Shown: positions 13,071 through 19,585 of the stretch, in pieces
Layout of the letters: the number at the start of each line of letters is the position of its first letter
How positions within the stretch are numbered: the first letter of the stretch is position 1
From: a virus
Length of the DNA: 21,593 bases
Virus record (IMG/VR): IMGVR_UViG_3300036651_000286
Location: 1 to 21,593 of that record
Strand: one strand, 5' to 3'
Position numbers and translations under genes: made by a program
Notes under the pieces: generated by a model
The model's database searches: none
Seen by the model: the letters and a program-made list of their open reading frames with translations, nothing else
What the model was told of the DNA's origin: nothing

Positions 13071-13280
13071 ATGACTATTCAAATACAAGTGCATGACGGA
13101 GCGCGAGTAAAGACTTTTACTTATCGCAACATATACAAGGGTAAAAACTACGCGGATCTAGTGCAAAGTTTTTACGCCTTGCAAGAAGGTTACAAATGGG
13201 GAGAATTGTCACAGATAAAAGGCCGCAATAAGATCCTGTGGCATTTCTTCGGAAGGAAACACGATAATGTACCAGCTTAG
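13071..13280 (+). CDS. Hypothetical small protein preceding the SF2 helicase, 69 aa
   Basis: MTIQIQVHDGARVKTFTYRN followed by a helical middle (YADLVQSFYALQEGYKWGEL) and a basic end. Family not recognised. It overlaps the helicase start by 14 bases, so the two are probably translationally coupled. A TTATCTGTGACA-family copy (13207-13218) lies inside its coding sequence, about 50 bases before the helicase start. Confidence 0.6.
   Translation: MTIQIQVHDGARVKTFTYRNIYKGKNYADLVQSFYALQEGYKWGELSQIKGRNKILWHFFGRKHDNVPA
13207..13218 (-). repeat. Eighth TTATCTGTGACA copy, upstream of the SF2 helicase
   Basis: Exact 12-bp copy in inverted orientation inside the end of the 69-aa gene. It is the only copy on the rightward side and is not paired with another. 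No TATACT box lies nearby, so any role here is less clear. Confidence 0.6.
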
Positions 13281-14502
13281 AAAATACCAGCAGGAGGCGG
13301 CCAACAGTGCCGCCTGGTACCTAAAAAAATACGGCAAGCCGTTTATTGTGCAAGCCGCCACGGGTGCCGGGAAGTCTCTTATAATCGCGGACATATGCCA
13401 CCAGATTAACGACAATGTTTTGATCCTACAGCCTAGCAAAGAAATACTAGAACAGAACTATTCAAAGTTGCAAAGTTATGGCATAACCGACATAGGTATC
13501 TATAGTGCCAGTAAGGGCCGCAAGGAGATAGCCAAATACACCTATGCCACCATTGGAAGCATTTACAAGAAGCCGGAACTATTCAAACATTTCAAGTATG
13601 TGATCATCGATGAAGCGCATCAAGTGAACCCTAAAAACTTTACCGGCATGTATAAGACATTTTTAGACGCTATAGGCTGCCATAACGTATGCGGGTTAAC
13701 GGCCACGCCCTACCGCATCGAGAGCAAGTTTGTGAGAGAAAACGGACAACTTGTATACACAGCAACGCTCAAGATGATCAATAGAATTTTCCCCTTCTTT
13801 TTCAAGAAGATCATTTACCAGATCGAGACGCAAGAATTGATCGAGCAAGGTTTTTTGTGCCCGATTGAATATTTTACGGAACATCAAGACCTGGAAGAAC
13901 TGGAAATAAACACGACGGGTGCCGATTTTACCAGTGCCAGTATCGAAAAGTTTTGGAATACCACGCGTTTACGCCGGATCGCGCAAGCGGTCGAGTATGC
14001 GGACAAAAACCACAACCGAAGTTTGATATTCTGTAGTAGCATCAGACAAGCCGACAATGCGATGGCACTCCTGGACGCAATGGGTATCAAGACCGCTATA
14101 GTGACCGGCAAGACCCCTAAGAAAGAGCGGGAAGCACTCATCGAGTCATTCAAGCGGGGAGAGATAAAACACATGTTAAACGTGGGAGTGTTTACGACTG
14201 GTTTTGACATGCCATGTCTGGACTGTATTATTCTGGCGCGGCCCACGATGTCACTGGCCCTGTATTACCAGATGGTTGGGCGCGGGGTACGATTGGATCC
14301 TGATAACGCGATGAAAAAGTTAACCGTGTACGATTTGGCCGGGGTGGTCGAGCGATTGGGGAGGGTCGAGACTATCCGGGTGACTACGGAACCGCCGGAA
14401 AATTTCAAGAATATGGTGGTGTCGGAAGTCGGTCGCATGGACGAATGTGCCCTGTTTCGGTTTAAGGTGAAGAAGAAAATGTTTGCTAAAGAGAGCGAGT
14501 GA
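13267..14502 (+). CDS. SF2 DEAH-box helicase, RadD-like, 411 aa
   Basis: All helicase motifs are present in order: Q-like MYQLRKYQQEA at the start, motif I AATGAGKS (30-37), Ia ILQPSKEI (53-60), Ib YATIGSIYK, motif II DEAH (115-118), motif III LTATP (144-148), motif IV RSLIFCSS (251-258), motif V NVGVFTTGFDMP (305-316), motif VI QMVGRGVR (335-342). Such proteins unwind or translocate on nucleic acid. The arrangement is close to RadD (YejH) and phage recombination helicases, which act on branched recombination intermediates. Host RadD binds the SSB tail, and a phage SSB-like protein with a PF tip is encoded at 18170. GGAAGGAAA precedes the ATG. The end is a short basic tail rather than the zinc-binding C-terminus of RadD. 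Confidence 0.9.
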   Translation: MYQLRKYQQEAANSAAWYLKKYGKPFIVQAATGAGKSLIIADICHQINDNVLILQPSKEILEQNYSKLQSYGITDIGIYSASKGRKEIAKYTYATIGSIYKKPELFKHFKYVIIDEAHQVNPKNFTGMYKTFLDAIGCHNVCGLTATPYRIESKFVRENGQLVYTATLKMINRIFPFFFKKIIYQIETQELIEQGFLCPIEYFTEHQDLEELEINTTGADFTSASIEKFWNTTRLRRIAQAVEYADKNHNRSLIFCSSIRQADNAMALLDAMGIKTAIVTGKTPKKEREALIESFKRGEIKHMLNVGVFTTGFDMPCLDCIILARPTMSLALYYQMVGRGVRLDPDNAMKKLTVYDLAGVVERLGRVETIRVTTEPPENFKNMVVSEVGRMDECALFRFKVKKKMFAKESE

Positions 14503-14546
14503 TCTTATGGGTGGGATAACGACTATAGTAAAGAAAGGTGAAAGAT

Positions 14547-14645
14547 ATGAAATACAAGCGTTTATTACACTGGCTGGGATTGTGCCAAAAGTCACGCGCC
14601 GGGTACAAATGTTACGGCCGCCAAGATTTCAGCGAATGTGGTTAA
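14547..14645 (+). CDS. Possible 32-aa Cys-containing peptide
   Basis: Begins MKYKRLLHWLGLCQKSRAGY and ends KCYGRQDFSECG. Three Cys residues and a basic N-terminus look like a mini zinc-binding protein, and AAAGGTG lies 7 bases before the ATG. Other frames overlap this stretch: a 74-codon frame starting at 14507 covers the same DNA, so only one of them may be translated. Chosen for its ribosome binding site and composition. Confidence 0.45.
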   Translation: MKYKRLLHWLGLCQKSRAGYKCYGRQDFSECG

Positions 14646-14731
14646 AGAGCAGTTTACTTTGGATCTTACTAGCGGATCTGGTGATTTTGTGGGTGGTTTT
14701 AACTCACTACTGGTGGATATTTTTAGGGTAA
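14636..14731 (+). CDS. Possible 31-aa single-span membrane peptide
   Basis: Begins MWLKSSLLWILLADLVILWV and ends in an aromatic VLTHYWWIFLG stretch. It is almost entirely hydrophobic with several Trp and only one Lys and one Asp: a classical tiny membrane protein. It could be translated from its own ATG, overlapping the end of the 32-aa frame, or as the end of a 74-aa frame starting at 14507. A holin-like or defence-related membrane role is speculation. Confidence 0.45.
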   Translation: MWLKSSLLWILLADLVILWVVLTHYWWIFLG

Positions 14732-14751
14732 ATCTAAAAGGATTGACAAGC

Positions 14752-14874
14752 ATGTTAGAAAAGCATACGCTTGAAACAACTCTTATCAATCGTCATAAAA
14801 AACAAAATGATAAGAGGGGTAATAAAGAAAACGACCTCTTTGCGGAGGCCGTAACTTATCAATCGTCCTTATAA
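14752..14874 (+). CDS. Possible 40-aa polar peptide
   Basis: Starts MLEKHTLETTLINRHKKQND, followed by a Lys/Glu/Asn-rich end. AAGGA lies about 10 bases before the ATG. It contains a 13-bp word (CTTATCAATCGTC, 14782-14794) repeated at its end (14855-14867). Function unknown; translation is plausible but unproven. Confidence 0.4.
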   Translation: MLEKHTLETTLINRHKKQNDKRGNKENDLFAEAVTYQSSL

Positions 14875-14917
14875 GGATAGCATAAGAAAATCTTTATTGC
14901 AAATACATTTTTTAGCG

Positions 14918-14940
14918 AATGGGTTGTACGATCCCATTTT
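14918..14940 (+). terminator. Probable terminator closing the early block
   Basis: AATGGG (14918-14923) pairs with CCCATT (14933-14938) around a 9-nt loop, followed by TT and then GACA. The stem is short and the T-run weak, but it lies about 45 bases after the last small early frame and before the second leader. A TTGACA at 14939-14944 overlaps its end and could be the -35 of a new promoter; no good -10 follows. Confidence 0.4.
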
Positions 14941-15006
14941 GACAACAAAGACGTAAACTCGAGTACAGACGCAAACCCCGGCTCTGTCCCACCGCCCGAC
15001 AACCGG

Positions 15007-15143
15007 GTACCTGGTCTGGACTCGAAGCCTAGCACTGGAATTGTCTTACCAGCAATTCAAAGAAGGGCTAAAGAATCATCCCTTGTATCTCGCCTTCTCG
15101 CTAATCTCTACCCCCTTAGGGGGGACTAGGAATTACCAGGTAC
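15007..15143 (+). ncRNA. Structured RNA leader of the replication operon
   Basis: Gene-free stretch with nested pairing: outer stem GTACCTGGT (15007-15015) with ACCAGGTAC (15135-15143), 9 perfect pairs; inner stem CCTAG (15028-15032) with CTAGG (15126-15130); then three hairpins in a row, GAATTG/CAATTC (15038-15058), AAGGG/CCCTT (15063-15084) and CCCCC/GGGGG (15111-15123). The result is a cloverleaf-like fold of about 137 nt ending 40 nt before the start codon of the loader-like gene, whose ribosome binding site is AAAGGAG. No tRNA T-arm or anticodon arrangement fits and I match it to no known riboswitch. It could control translation or attenuation of the replication genes, or be a stable RNA. 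Confidence 0.6.
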
Positions 15144-15183
15144 AGGGGCGGTTATTGTCAAAATCTAAGAAAGGAGCCTAAAA

Positions 15184-15582
15184 ATGGAAAATCAACTAAT
15201 GCCTACAATGCTAGGGTTTAAGGATGAAAATGGTAACTGTTATCTTACAGATTTAAATGGTGAGATACTCGAGGACTATAAAATAGTTAAGACTCCTTTG
15301 CATCTAGATGACAAGATGTTAGCTGATGCGCTTTTGAAAGATTTGATCAAAATCGTTAACCCGAACGAAAAGGTTACGGATAGTCGTATGCGACTAGCGA
15401 ACGCTCGATTAAGAGAATATACCCCAAGTGAAATAATTGAAGCCGCTCATGAATTTGCTAATTCAGAGTGGCATCGCGAGAACAAGCAAATGTCAATCGA
15501 CAATTTGCTTGCACCTTCCAAGTTTGGACGGTGGTTCCAAGCATCTAGAGAAGTGCAAAAGCGCGGCGGCCTGCGGACATGA
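15184..15582 (+). CDS. Replisome organiser or helicase-loader-like protein, 132 aa
   Basis: Residues about 85-125 (TPSEIIEAAHEFANSEWHRE followed by NLLAPSKFGRWFQA) resemble the C-terminal domain found in phage replisome organisers and DnaD/DnaT-like loaders, where a helix with 'eiikavd.k...w' is followed by '.y..P..lf...kf..yl'. Such proteins bring the replicative helicase to the origin, and the DnaB-like gene follows two genes later. The N-terminal ~60 residues look beta-rich and are unassigned. AAAGGAG sits 8 bases before the ATG. The stop overlaps the next start (ATGA). Confidence 0.5.
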   Translation: MENQLMPTMLGFKDENGNCYLTDLNGEILEDYKIVKTPLHLDDKMLADALLKDLIKIVNPNEKVTDSRMRLANARLREYTPSEIIEAAHEFANSEWHRENKQMSIDNLLAPSKFGRWFQASREVQKRGGLRT

Positions 15583-15803
15583 GCGATGTCGCCGGAATGA
15601 TTGCCGATTTTAAAGGGAGCAACTTCCGACGCTTGCAATTAATTGCCGGGCTGATTAAGGAGAACGAGCAATTCGTCACTTTACTACGGTGCTTGTACCT
15701 CCTGAATCCTGAAGACAAAGACCGATTGGCCGAAACCGCACAACGCACCACCGAAGAAACAATGCTACTACGAGAGGAGTTAGACCGATGGATGAATACC
15801 TGA
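15579..15803 (+). CDS. Hypothetical helical protein between loader-like gene and helicase, 74 aa
   Basis: MSDVAGMIADFKGSNFRRLQ continuing to LLREELDRWMNT; entirely helical and amphipathic in appearance, no signature motif. It starts in a 4-base overlap (ATGA) with the loader-like gene and overlaps the helicase start by 16 bases. Helicase-associated N-terminal function supplied in trans is a possible role, since the helicase itself lacks the DnaB N-domain. Confidence 0.6.
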   Translation: MSDVAGMIADFKGSNFRRLQLIAGLIKENEQFVTLLRCLYLLNPEDKDRLAETAQRTTEETMLLREELDRWMNT

Positions 15804-16753
15804 AAATCAAACTTGACAAGATGAAGCCCGAGCAACGCGACCAGGCTATCAAGTACATGCTAGGGGTCAAAGACAGTGAAAAGGCTAGGCAAGCCCAGGA
15901 GATCAAACTGTCTCTGGTGAGTGACTACACCGAACAGGCTATCGAACTCAACAAGACCTGGGGCGAGATGCAAGGTTTAAGTACCGGCTATCCGAAGCTC
16001 GACCGATTGACCCGTGGACTAGTAGGCGGCGAACTCATCGTTTTGGCTGGAAAGACCAGTTACGGTAAAACCACTCTGGCGATCAACGTCGCTAACCAAG
16101 TAGCACTTACGGGTATACCTGTCTTATTCGTATCGCTTGAGATGACCCACGCTGAAATTGCCAGCCGGTACATGAACATCAACGGGGGTGATACCGATAA
16201 CTACCACGCTGTCGCCGCTTTGACGGCGATGCAAGCTAATGATGAGCTCAACTGGAAGTCGGTAGATCCCCTGGTACGTTATGCCAAGGAGGAGATGGGT
16301 GTCGGGTTGATTGTCATTGACCACCTTCACTACTTCACCCGGGAACTCGAAAACGTGGCTGAAGACATTGGACGTATTACCAAGGAGTTCAAGAAGAATG
16401 CCATACGTCACGCATTACCAGTCGTTTTAATAAGCCATGTGCGTAAAACTGGTACAAAGACCGAAGCAGCCATAGAAGACCTGCGAGGGAGCTCGTACAT
16501 AGCTCAGGATGCAGATATTGTGCTGATGGTTGCCCGTGATGAAGCGGACGAGCATTTATTGGGCGTAAGAATTGATAAAAACCGCAACCGTGGTTTTGAC
16601 TTTAAAAACAATGTCGCCGAGCTGTATCTTGACAAAATCAAAGTCTACAATGACAAATTTGATACCGTATTCGGACCGGAAAATAAAACTGCCCCCCAGT
16701 CGCCTGAGGAGCAACCCAATGCGACTGAAGATGCAGTTCTACCATTATTCTAG
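15788..16753 (+). CDS. dnaB: DnaB-type replicative helicase (C-terminal domain form), 321 aa
   Basis: RecA-fold hexameric helicase. MQGLSTGYPKLDRLTRGLVG (61-80) is the classic start of the DnaB C-domain. Walker A is GKTSYGKTT (88-96), SLEM with Glu118 follows, Walker B is IVIDHLH (176-182), ISHVRK (215-220) sits where DnaB has the Gln/Asn sensor, and LRGSSYIAQDADIVLMVAR (232-250) matches the typical 'LReSgaIeqDAD' block. It unwinds DNA 5' to 3' at the phage fork. The ~100-residue DnaB N-terminal domain is missing; residues 1-55 are a helical linker. Two departures from consensus: His179 in place of the usual Tyr after the Walker B Asp, and SH in place of SQ. The C-terminal 25 residues are a Pro/Glu tail ending in LPLF. 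Confidence 0.9.
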   Translation: MDEYLKIKLDKMKPEQRDQAIKYMLGVKDSEKARQAQEIKLSLVSDYTEQAIELNKTWGEMQGLSTGYPKLDRLTRGLVGGELIVLAGKTSYGKTTLAINVANQVALTGIPVLFVSLEMTHAEIASRYMNINGGDTDNYHAVAALTAMQANDELNWKSVDPLVRYAKEEMGVGLIVIDHLHYFTRELENVAEDIGRITKEFKKNAIRHALPVVLISHVRKTGTKTEAAIEDLRGSSYIAQDADIVLMVARDEADEHLLGVRIDKNRNRGFDFKNNVAELYLDKIKVYNDKFDTVFGPENKTAPQSPEEQPNATEDAVLPLF

Positions 16754-16754
16754 C

Positions 16755-16783
16755 TTGACAGAATCGTGTATGCCTAGTAACGT
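16755..16783 (+). promoter_or_regulatory. Internal promoter after dnaB
   Basis: TTGACA beginning one base after the dnaB stop, 17 bases, then TAACGT. Perfect -35 and weak -10, followed by AAGGAGAGCAACCC before the 97-aa gene. The next intergenic gap contains nearly the same layout (TTGACA, 17 bases, TAACAT). Confidence 0.5.
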
Positions 16784-16808
16784 AAGCAGTATTAAGGAGA
16801 GCAACCCA

Positions 16809-17102
16809 ATGAGTAACTGGCAAGACATTTCAGATATTATCGACATGAGTAAACCAAGAGCTCAACGCGACATCGTAGTTGGCAAGGTGCTAACTTTTAA
16901 TCAAGAAGGTTCCCTCCACAGCTACAAGGTGATGCGCCTACCAAAGAACGGCCGGGTGTGGGTGCGACCGATAACCCTTATGAACCCCGACCACTACGGG
17001 CATGATGTGAATATGACCGACGAAACAGTGAAAATATACGGTACGTACTTCTGTGAGGATTGTGGCGTACCTGTTACCCAACCCAGCAAATTTGAGACTT
17101 GA
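16809..17102 (+). CDS. Hypothetical protein with C-terminal CxxC, 97 aa
   Basis: MSNWQDISDIIDMSKPRAQR, a beta-rich middle (DIVVGKVLTFNQEGSLHSYK, NGRVWVRPITLMNPDHYGHD) and an end with FCEDCGVP, a half zinc ribbon. Family not recognised. The start is set by AAGGAG 9 bases upstream; a longer frame reaching into dnaB exists but would overlap it by 180 bases. Flanked by two similar promoter-like gaps, so it may be expressed independently of its neighbours. Confidence 0.65.
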   Translation: MSNWQDISDIIDMSKPRAQRDIVVGKVLTFNQEGSLHSYKVMRLPKNGRVWVRPITLMNPDHYGHDVNMTDETVKIYGTYFCEDCGVPVTQPSKFET

Positions 17103-17127
17103 CAAAAGAAATCGTCCATGCTAACAT
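17099..17127 (+). promoter_or_regulatory. Internal promoter before the nuclease gene
   Basis: TTGACA overlapping the stop codon of the 97-aa gene, 17 bases, TAACAT preceded by TGC (extended -10). AAAAGGAGCAACCC follows before the nuclease ATG. Layout and words mirror the promoter at 16755. Confidence 0.55.
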
Positions 17128-17157
17128 TGGCATAACACTAAAAGGAGCAACCCGAAC

Positions 17158-18180
17158 ATGGCGTTTCGTGATATTGAAAAGATTTTCTACGATGGTAAAG
17201 TAAAGATTTCGTATTTGGATAAACCCCATATGTACTACGCGCGGATGCGTGTTGACTGGGACTTGCCGGTGGAGGACAAGAAGGCTTGGGGCAAAGCATC
17301 GCGGCCAAAGGGTACGACTACCCTGATCGAAGACACGCTAGAGAAAAAAGGTTTGATGACCTGGCCTATGGGATTGGCACTTGGGGAGCTGTTCGGCTTC
17401 TACAACTTTAAAAATGACAAAGGCGACAAAATGCTTGGGTTCTCTAGGGGGAAAGGTACGCTATGGGGCAATGGTAGAACGCTTGCACTCAACCAAGAAG
17501 AACTACTCCCTATCGTGAAGTCGGCCGCTGAAGCTTGGCAGCGCAAGAAGCAAAAGGGTGCGGATATTGGCTCAGTAGTCCACGATGCTATCGAGCACCA
17601 TATCACTGGCGTGGCATTTAACATGCTAGACGTGTATACAAGCTCTGTAGCCATGGCGGAGTACGAAACTGATACCGAGAAGGCTCTAGCCATGCAAAAC
17701 ATCACTGAGGACGTTAAAATGGCTCAACTAGCATTTGACCAGTTTAAGAAATGGTGGGCGGAACAGAAGCCGGTGCTACTTGGCGTTGAAGACTTGGTTT
17801 ACTCGCTTAAATATCATGTCTCAGGTACGTTTGACGGTCGGTTACGAATGGGTGGAAAGAATATCATCGCGGATTGGAAGACTAGCAATGCTAGTAAGAG
17901 TAAAGAAGCAGCAGCTCCGGAAGGTGTTTATTATACCTACTTTATCCAGTCGGCTATATACGCGATGATTTGGGAAGAAATGACCGGCGAAAAGACTGAT
18001 GATCTGTTGATTGTTTCGTGCCGCAAGGACGGTGGTTTCACCGCTATGCTGGCTAGTGAAGTTGGTTTGACCGTCGATGATTGCATCGAGTGGGCTCAAG
18101 CCGTGATTAGTGCCTACAAGTTTAGGGAAAAAACCCGTAGGGAATTAAATAAGAGAGGAGAATTATTAAATGGCAAGTAG
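17158..18180 (+). CDS. PD-(D/E)XK nuclease, RecB/Cas4-like exonuclease, 340 aa
   Basis: GADIGSVVHDAIEHHITGVA (135-152) contains the His142 of RecB-type nucleases. VEDLVYSLKYHVSGTFDGRL holds Glu211 and Asp226, IIADWKTSNA gives the Asp239-x-Lys241 of the PD-(D/E)XK core, and YFIQSAIYAM (261-270) is the downstream Gln/Tyr motif. Such phage enzymes degrade one DNA strand to provide single-stranded ends for annealing or RecA-mediated recombination. It lies directly upstream of the SSB-like gene (11-base overlap), and recombinase and resolvase are encoded elsewhere in the window. The first ~110 residues are not part of the nuclease core and are unassigned. Confidence 0.85.
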   Translation: MAFRDIEKIFYDGKVKISYLDKPHMYYARMRVDWDLPVEDKKAWGKASRPKGTTTLIEDTLEKKGLMTWPMGLALGELFGFYNFKNDKGDKMLGFSRGKGTLWGNGRTLALNQEELLPIVKSAAEAWQRKKQKGADIGSVVHDAIEHHITGVAFNMLDVYTSSVAMAEYETDTEKALAMQNITEDVKMAQLAFDQFKKWWAEQKPVLLGVEDLVYSLKYHVSGTFDGRLRMGGKNIIADWKTSNASKSKEAAAPEGVYYTYFIQSAIYAMIWEEMTGEKTDDLLIVSCRKDGGFTAMLASEVGLTVDDCIEWAQAVISAYKFREKTRRELNKRGELLNGK

Positions 18181-18835
18181 AGTACAACCTATTATCGCCA
18201 CCAACGAGGGCGGTGGAGACTTTGAACTCGTTCCCGCTGGCGTGTACCTAGCCCGCTGTTTTAAAATGGTAGATATAGGTACGCAACCCGCTCAACAGGT
18301 AGGTGGCAAAACCTTTAAAGCAGCCCGTAAAGTCATCTTATATTGGGAATTACTCGCAGACGATGAAGACAATCAAGTACGCATGGAAAGTGGCGATCCG
18401 TTCAGTGTGTCGAAAGAATACACGCTCTCGATGTGGGAGACTGCTAACTTACGCCAGGATCTTGATTCGTGGCGCGGGGTGCCGTTTACGGAGGAACAAG
18501 CCAAAAAGTTCGACATTACCAACCTTCTGGATAAGTTCTGTAAAATCCAAGTAGTCCATAAGAAGTCCAAAGACGGTAAAAAAACCTACGCCAACGTGGA
18601 CGCTATCATGACCACCAGGAAAACGGCGGAAGGTGTAAATGCCATTAGCGGGTTCAGCATCACCAACCCCGATATGGAGCTATTTGAGACGTTCTCTGAC
18701 TATATCAAGGATAAGATTCGTGCCGCTCAAGAGTGGAAGGTCGGTACTCAAGACGGTGATATTAGTCCAGAGGGCAAAGTAATCGTAAACGAGGATGGTG
18801 GAGAGCCCATTCCTATGGATTCAGTACCATTCTAG
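18170..18835 (+). CDS. Single-stranded DNA-binding-like protein, 221 aa
   Basis: The N-terminal half is beta-rich (FELVPAGVYLARCFKMVDIG, KVILYWELLADDEDN) in the way of phage SSB-like proteins (DUF669 / gp2.5-like groups). About residues 120-150 hold basic strands (CKIQVVHKKSKDGKKTYANV). The last residues, GGEPIPMDSVPF, form an acidic tail ending in Pro-Phe, as in bacterial SSB (DDDIPF), the peptide that recruits repair and recombination partners. It follows the exonuclease as in many phage recombination operons. GAGGAG lies upstream. The identity as SSB is strongly suggested by tail and context but not by a full domain match. Confidence 0.75.
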   Translation: MASRVQPIIATNEGGGDFELVPAGVYLARCFKMVDIGTQPAQQVGGKTFKAARKVILYWELLADDEDNQVRMESGDPFSVSKEYTLSMWETANLRQDLDSWRGVPFTEEQAKKFDITNLLDKFCKIQVVHKKSKDGKKTYANVDAIMTTRKTAEGVNAISGFSITNPDMELFETFSDYIKDKIRAAQEWKVGTQDGDISPEGKVIVNEDGGEPIPMDSVPF

Positions 18836-18847
18836 GAGGATATAAAA

Positions 18848-19063
18848 ATGGGAACTACAGCAACCCTAACCATTCCAGTGAGAGAGCGACGTATCAGAGT
18901 TGTGGAAGGATTCTACGGCGACAAGCGGTACATCGTGCAAACCAGAGATACAGCGGGGAGGTTCCGTAGCGATAACCGCTCATACCAGCACCGCACATCA
19001 GCCAAAGCCCGTTTGGGCGAACTGGTACTGGAAGATATTAAAAACCATAAAGGGAGTAAATAA
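18848..19063 (+). CDS. Hypothetical basic protein, 71 aa
   Basis: MGTTATLTIPVRERRIRVVE then GFYGDKRYIVQTRDTAGRFR and a helical end. Very basic with alternating strands, so nucleic-acid binding is conceivable. AGGAGG sits 8 bases before the ATG and the stop overlaps the next start (TAATG). Family not recognised. Confidence 0.65.
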   Translation: MGTTATLTIPVRERRIRVVEGFYGDKRYIVQTRDTAGRFRSDNRSYQHRTSAKARLGELVLEDIKNHKGSK

Positions 19064-19389
19064 TGGAAGAAACTGCAAATGCCCCCGCACCGGAGATGTC
19101 TGACACCACGAGTCTAGCTGAACCAGCCTCTCCATCCACGACGCCGGTAGCGCAACAGCTCAACGTGCACATCAAGTTGCACACGAGCTTGGGCGACCGC
19201 CTGAGTTCTTTAGAGGAGCGTTTAAAGGTGGTGCTGCGACCTGTCGAGAACGATATGAGTAAGAACGATGCCGACCTTGGGAAATCACCCATTCAGTCGC
19301 CATTAGCAGATGGACTCGCGGAGTCTAATGGTAAACTGCGTTCCTACTTGCGACGGATCGAGAGCATCTTGGACCGGCTGGAGGTTTGA
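19063..19389 (+). CDS. Hypothetical protein with disordered N-terminus and coiled coil, 108 aa
   Basis: The first 35 residues are a Pro/Ala/Ser/Thr-rich acidic stretch. Residues about 37-60 (KLHTSLGDRLSSLEERLKVV) and 85-107 (LAESNGKLRSYLRRIESILD) are heptad-like helices. Probably a small oligomeric accessory protein. No family recognised. TAATG overlap with the upstream gene. Confidence 0.6.
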   Translation: MEETANAPAPEMSDTTSLAEPASPSTTPVAQQLNVHIKLHTSLGDRLSSLEERLKVVLRPVENDMSKNDADLGKSPIQSPLADGLAESNGKLRSYLRRIESILDRLEV

Positions 19390-19390
19390 T

Positions 19391-19585
19391 ATGGTGGCCG
19401 CAAAGAAGGTACGCGACTTTAAACCCAAAAATGACTATTTCTGCATCAAGTCAGTTATCCAAGTCATCGAGAAGGGACGGTACCCAGACCACCGTAACGA
19501 AAGTTACTTTGACTACACATTAGTCGGTTTGGGGACAGACGATAAATTATATAAATATACATCGGAAGGATGGATTGAATTATGA
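19391..19585 (+). CDS. Hypothetical small protein, 64 aa
   Basis: MVAAKKVRDFKPKNDYFCIK to YKYTSEGWIEL; mixed alpha/beta with a charged middle (EKGRYPDHRNESYFDY). Start set by GGAGG 6 bases before the ATG; a longer frame begins inside the preceding gene and is unlikely. The last bases overlap the next gene's ATG (19582). Family not recognised. Confidence 0.6.
   Translation: MVAAKKVRDFKPKNDYFCIKSVIQVIEKGRYPDHRNESYFDYTLVGLGTDDKLYKYTSEGWIEL

Noticed and set aside
14638-14874. 78-codon frame with GTG start spanning the membrane peptide and polar peptide
   Set aside because: Begins at GTG without a ribosome binding site inside another frame; its second part is better explained by the ATG at 14752 with AAGGA.
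15007-15143. tRNA or tmRNA gene
   Set aside because: Cloverleaf-like pairing is present but no 7-bp acceptor, anticodon loop or GTTCRANY T-loop could be placed.
16572-17102. Longer version of the 97-aa gene starting inside dnaB
   Set aside because: Would overlap dnaB by about 180 bases and begin with a low-quality Ser/Thr/Lys stretch; AAGGAG before the ATG at 16809 decides the start.
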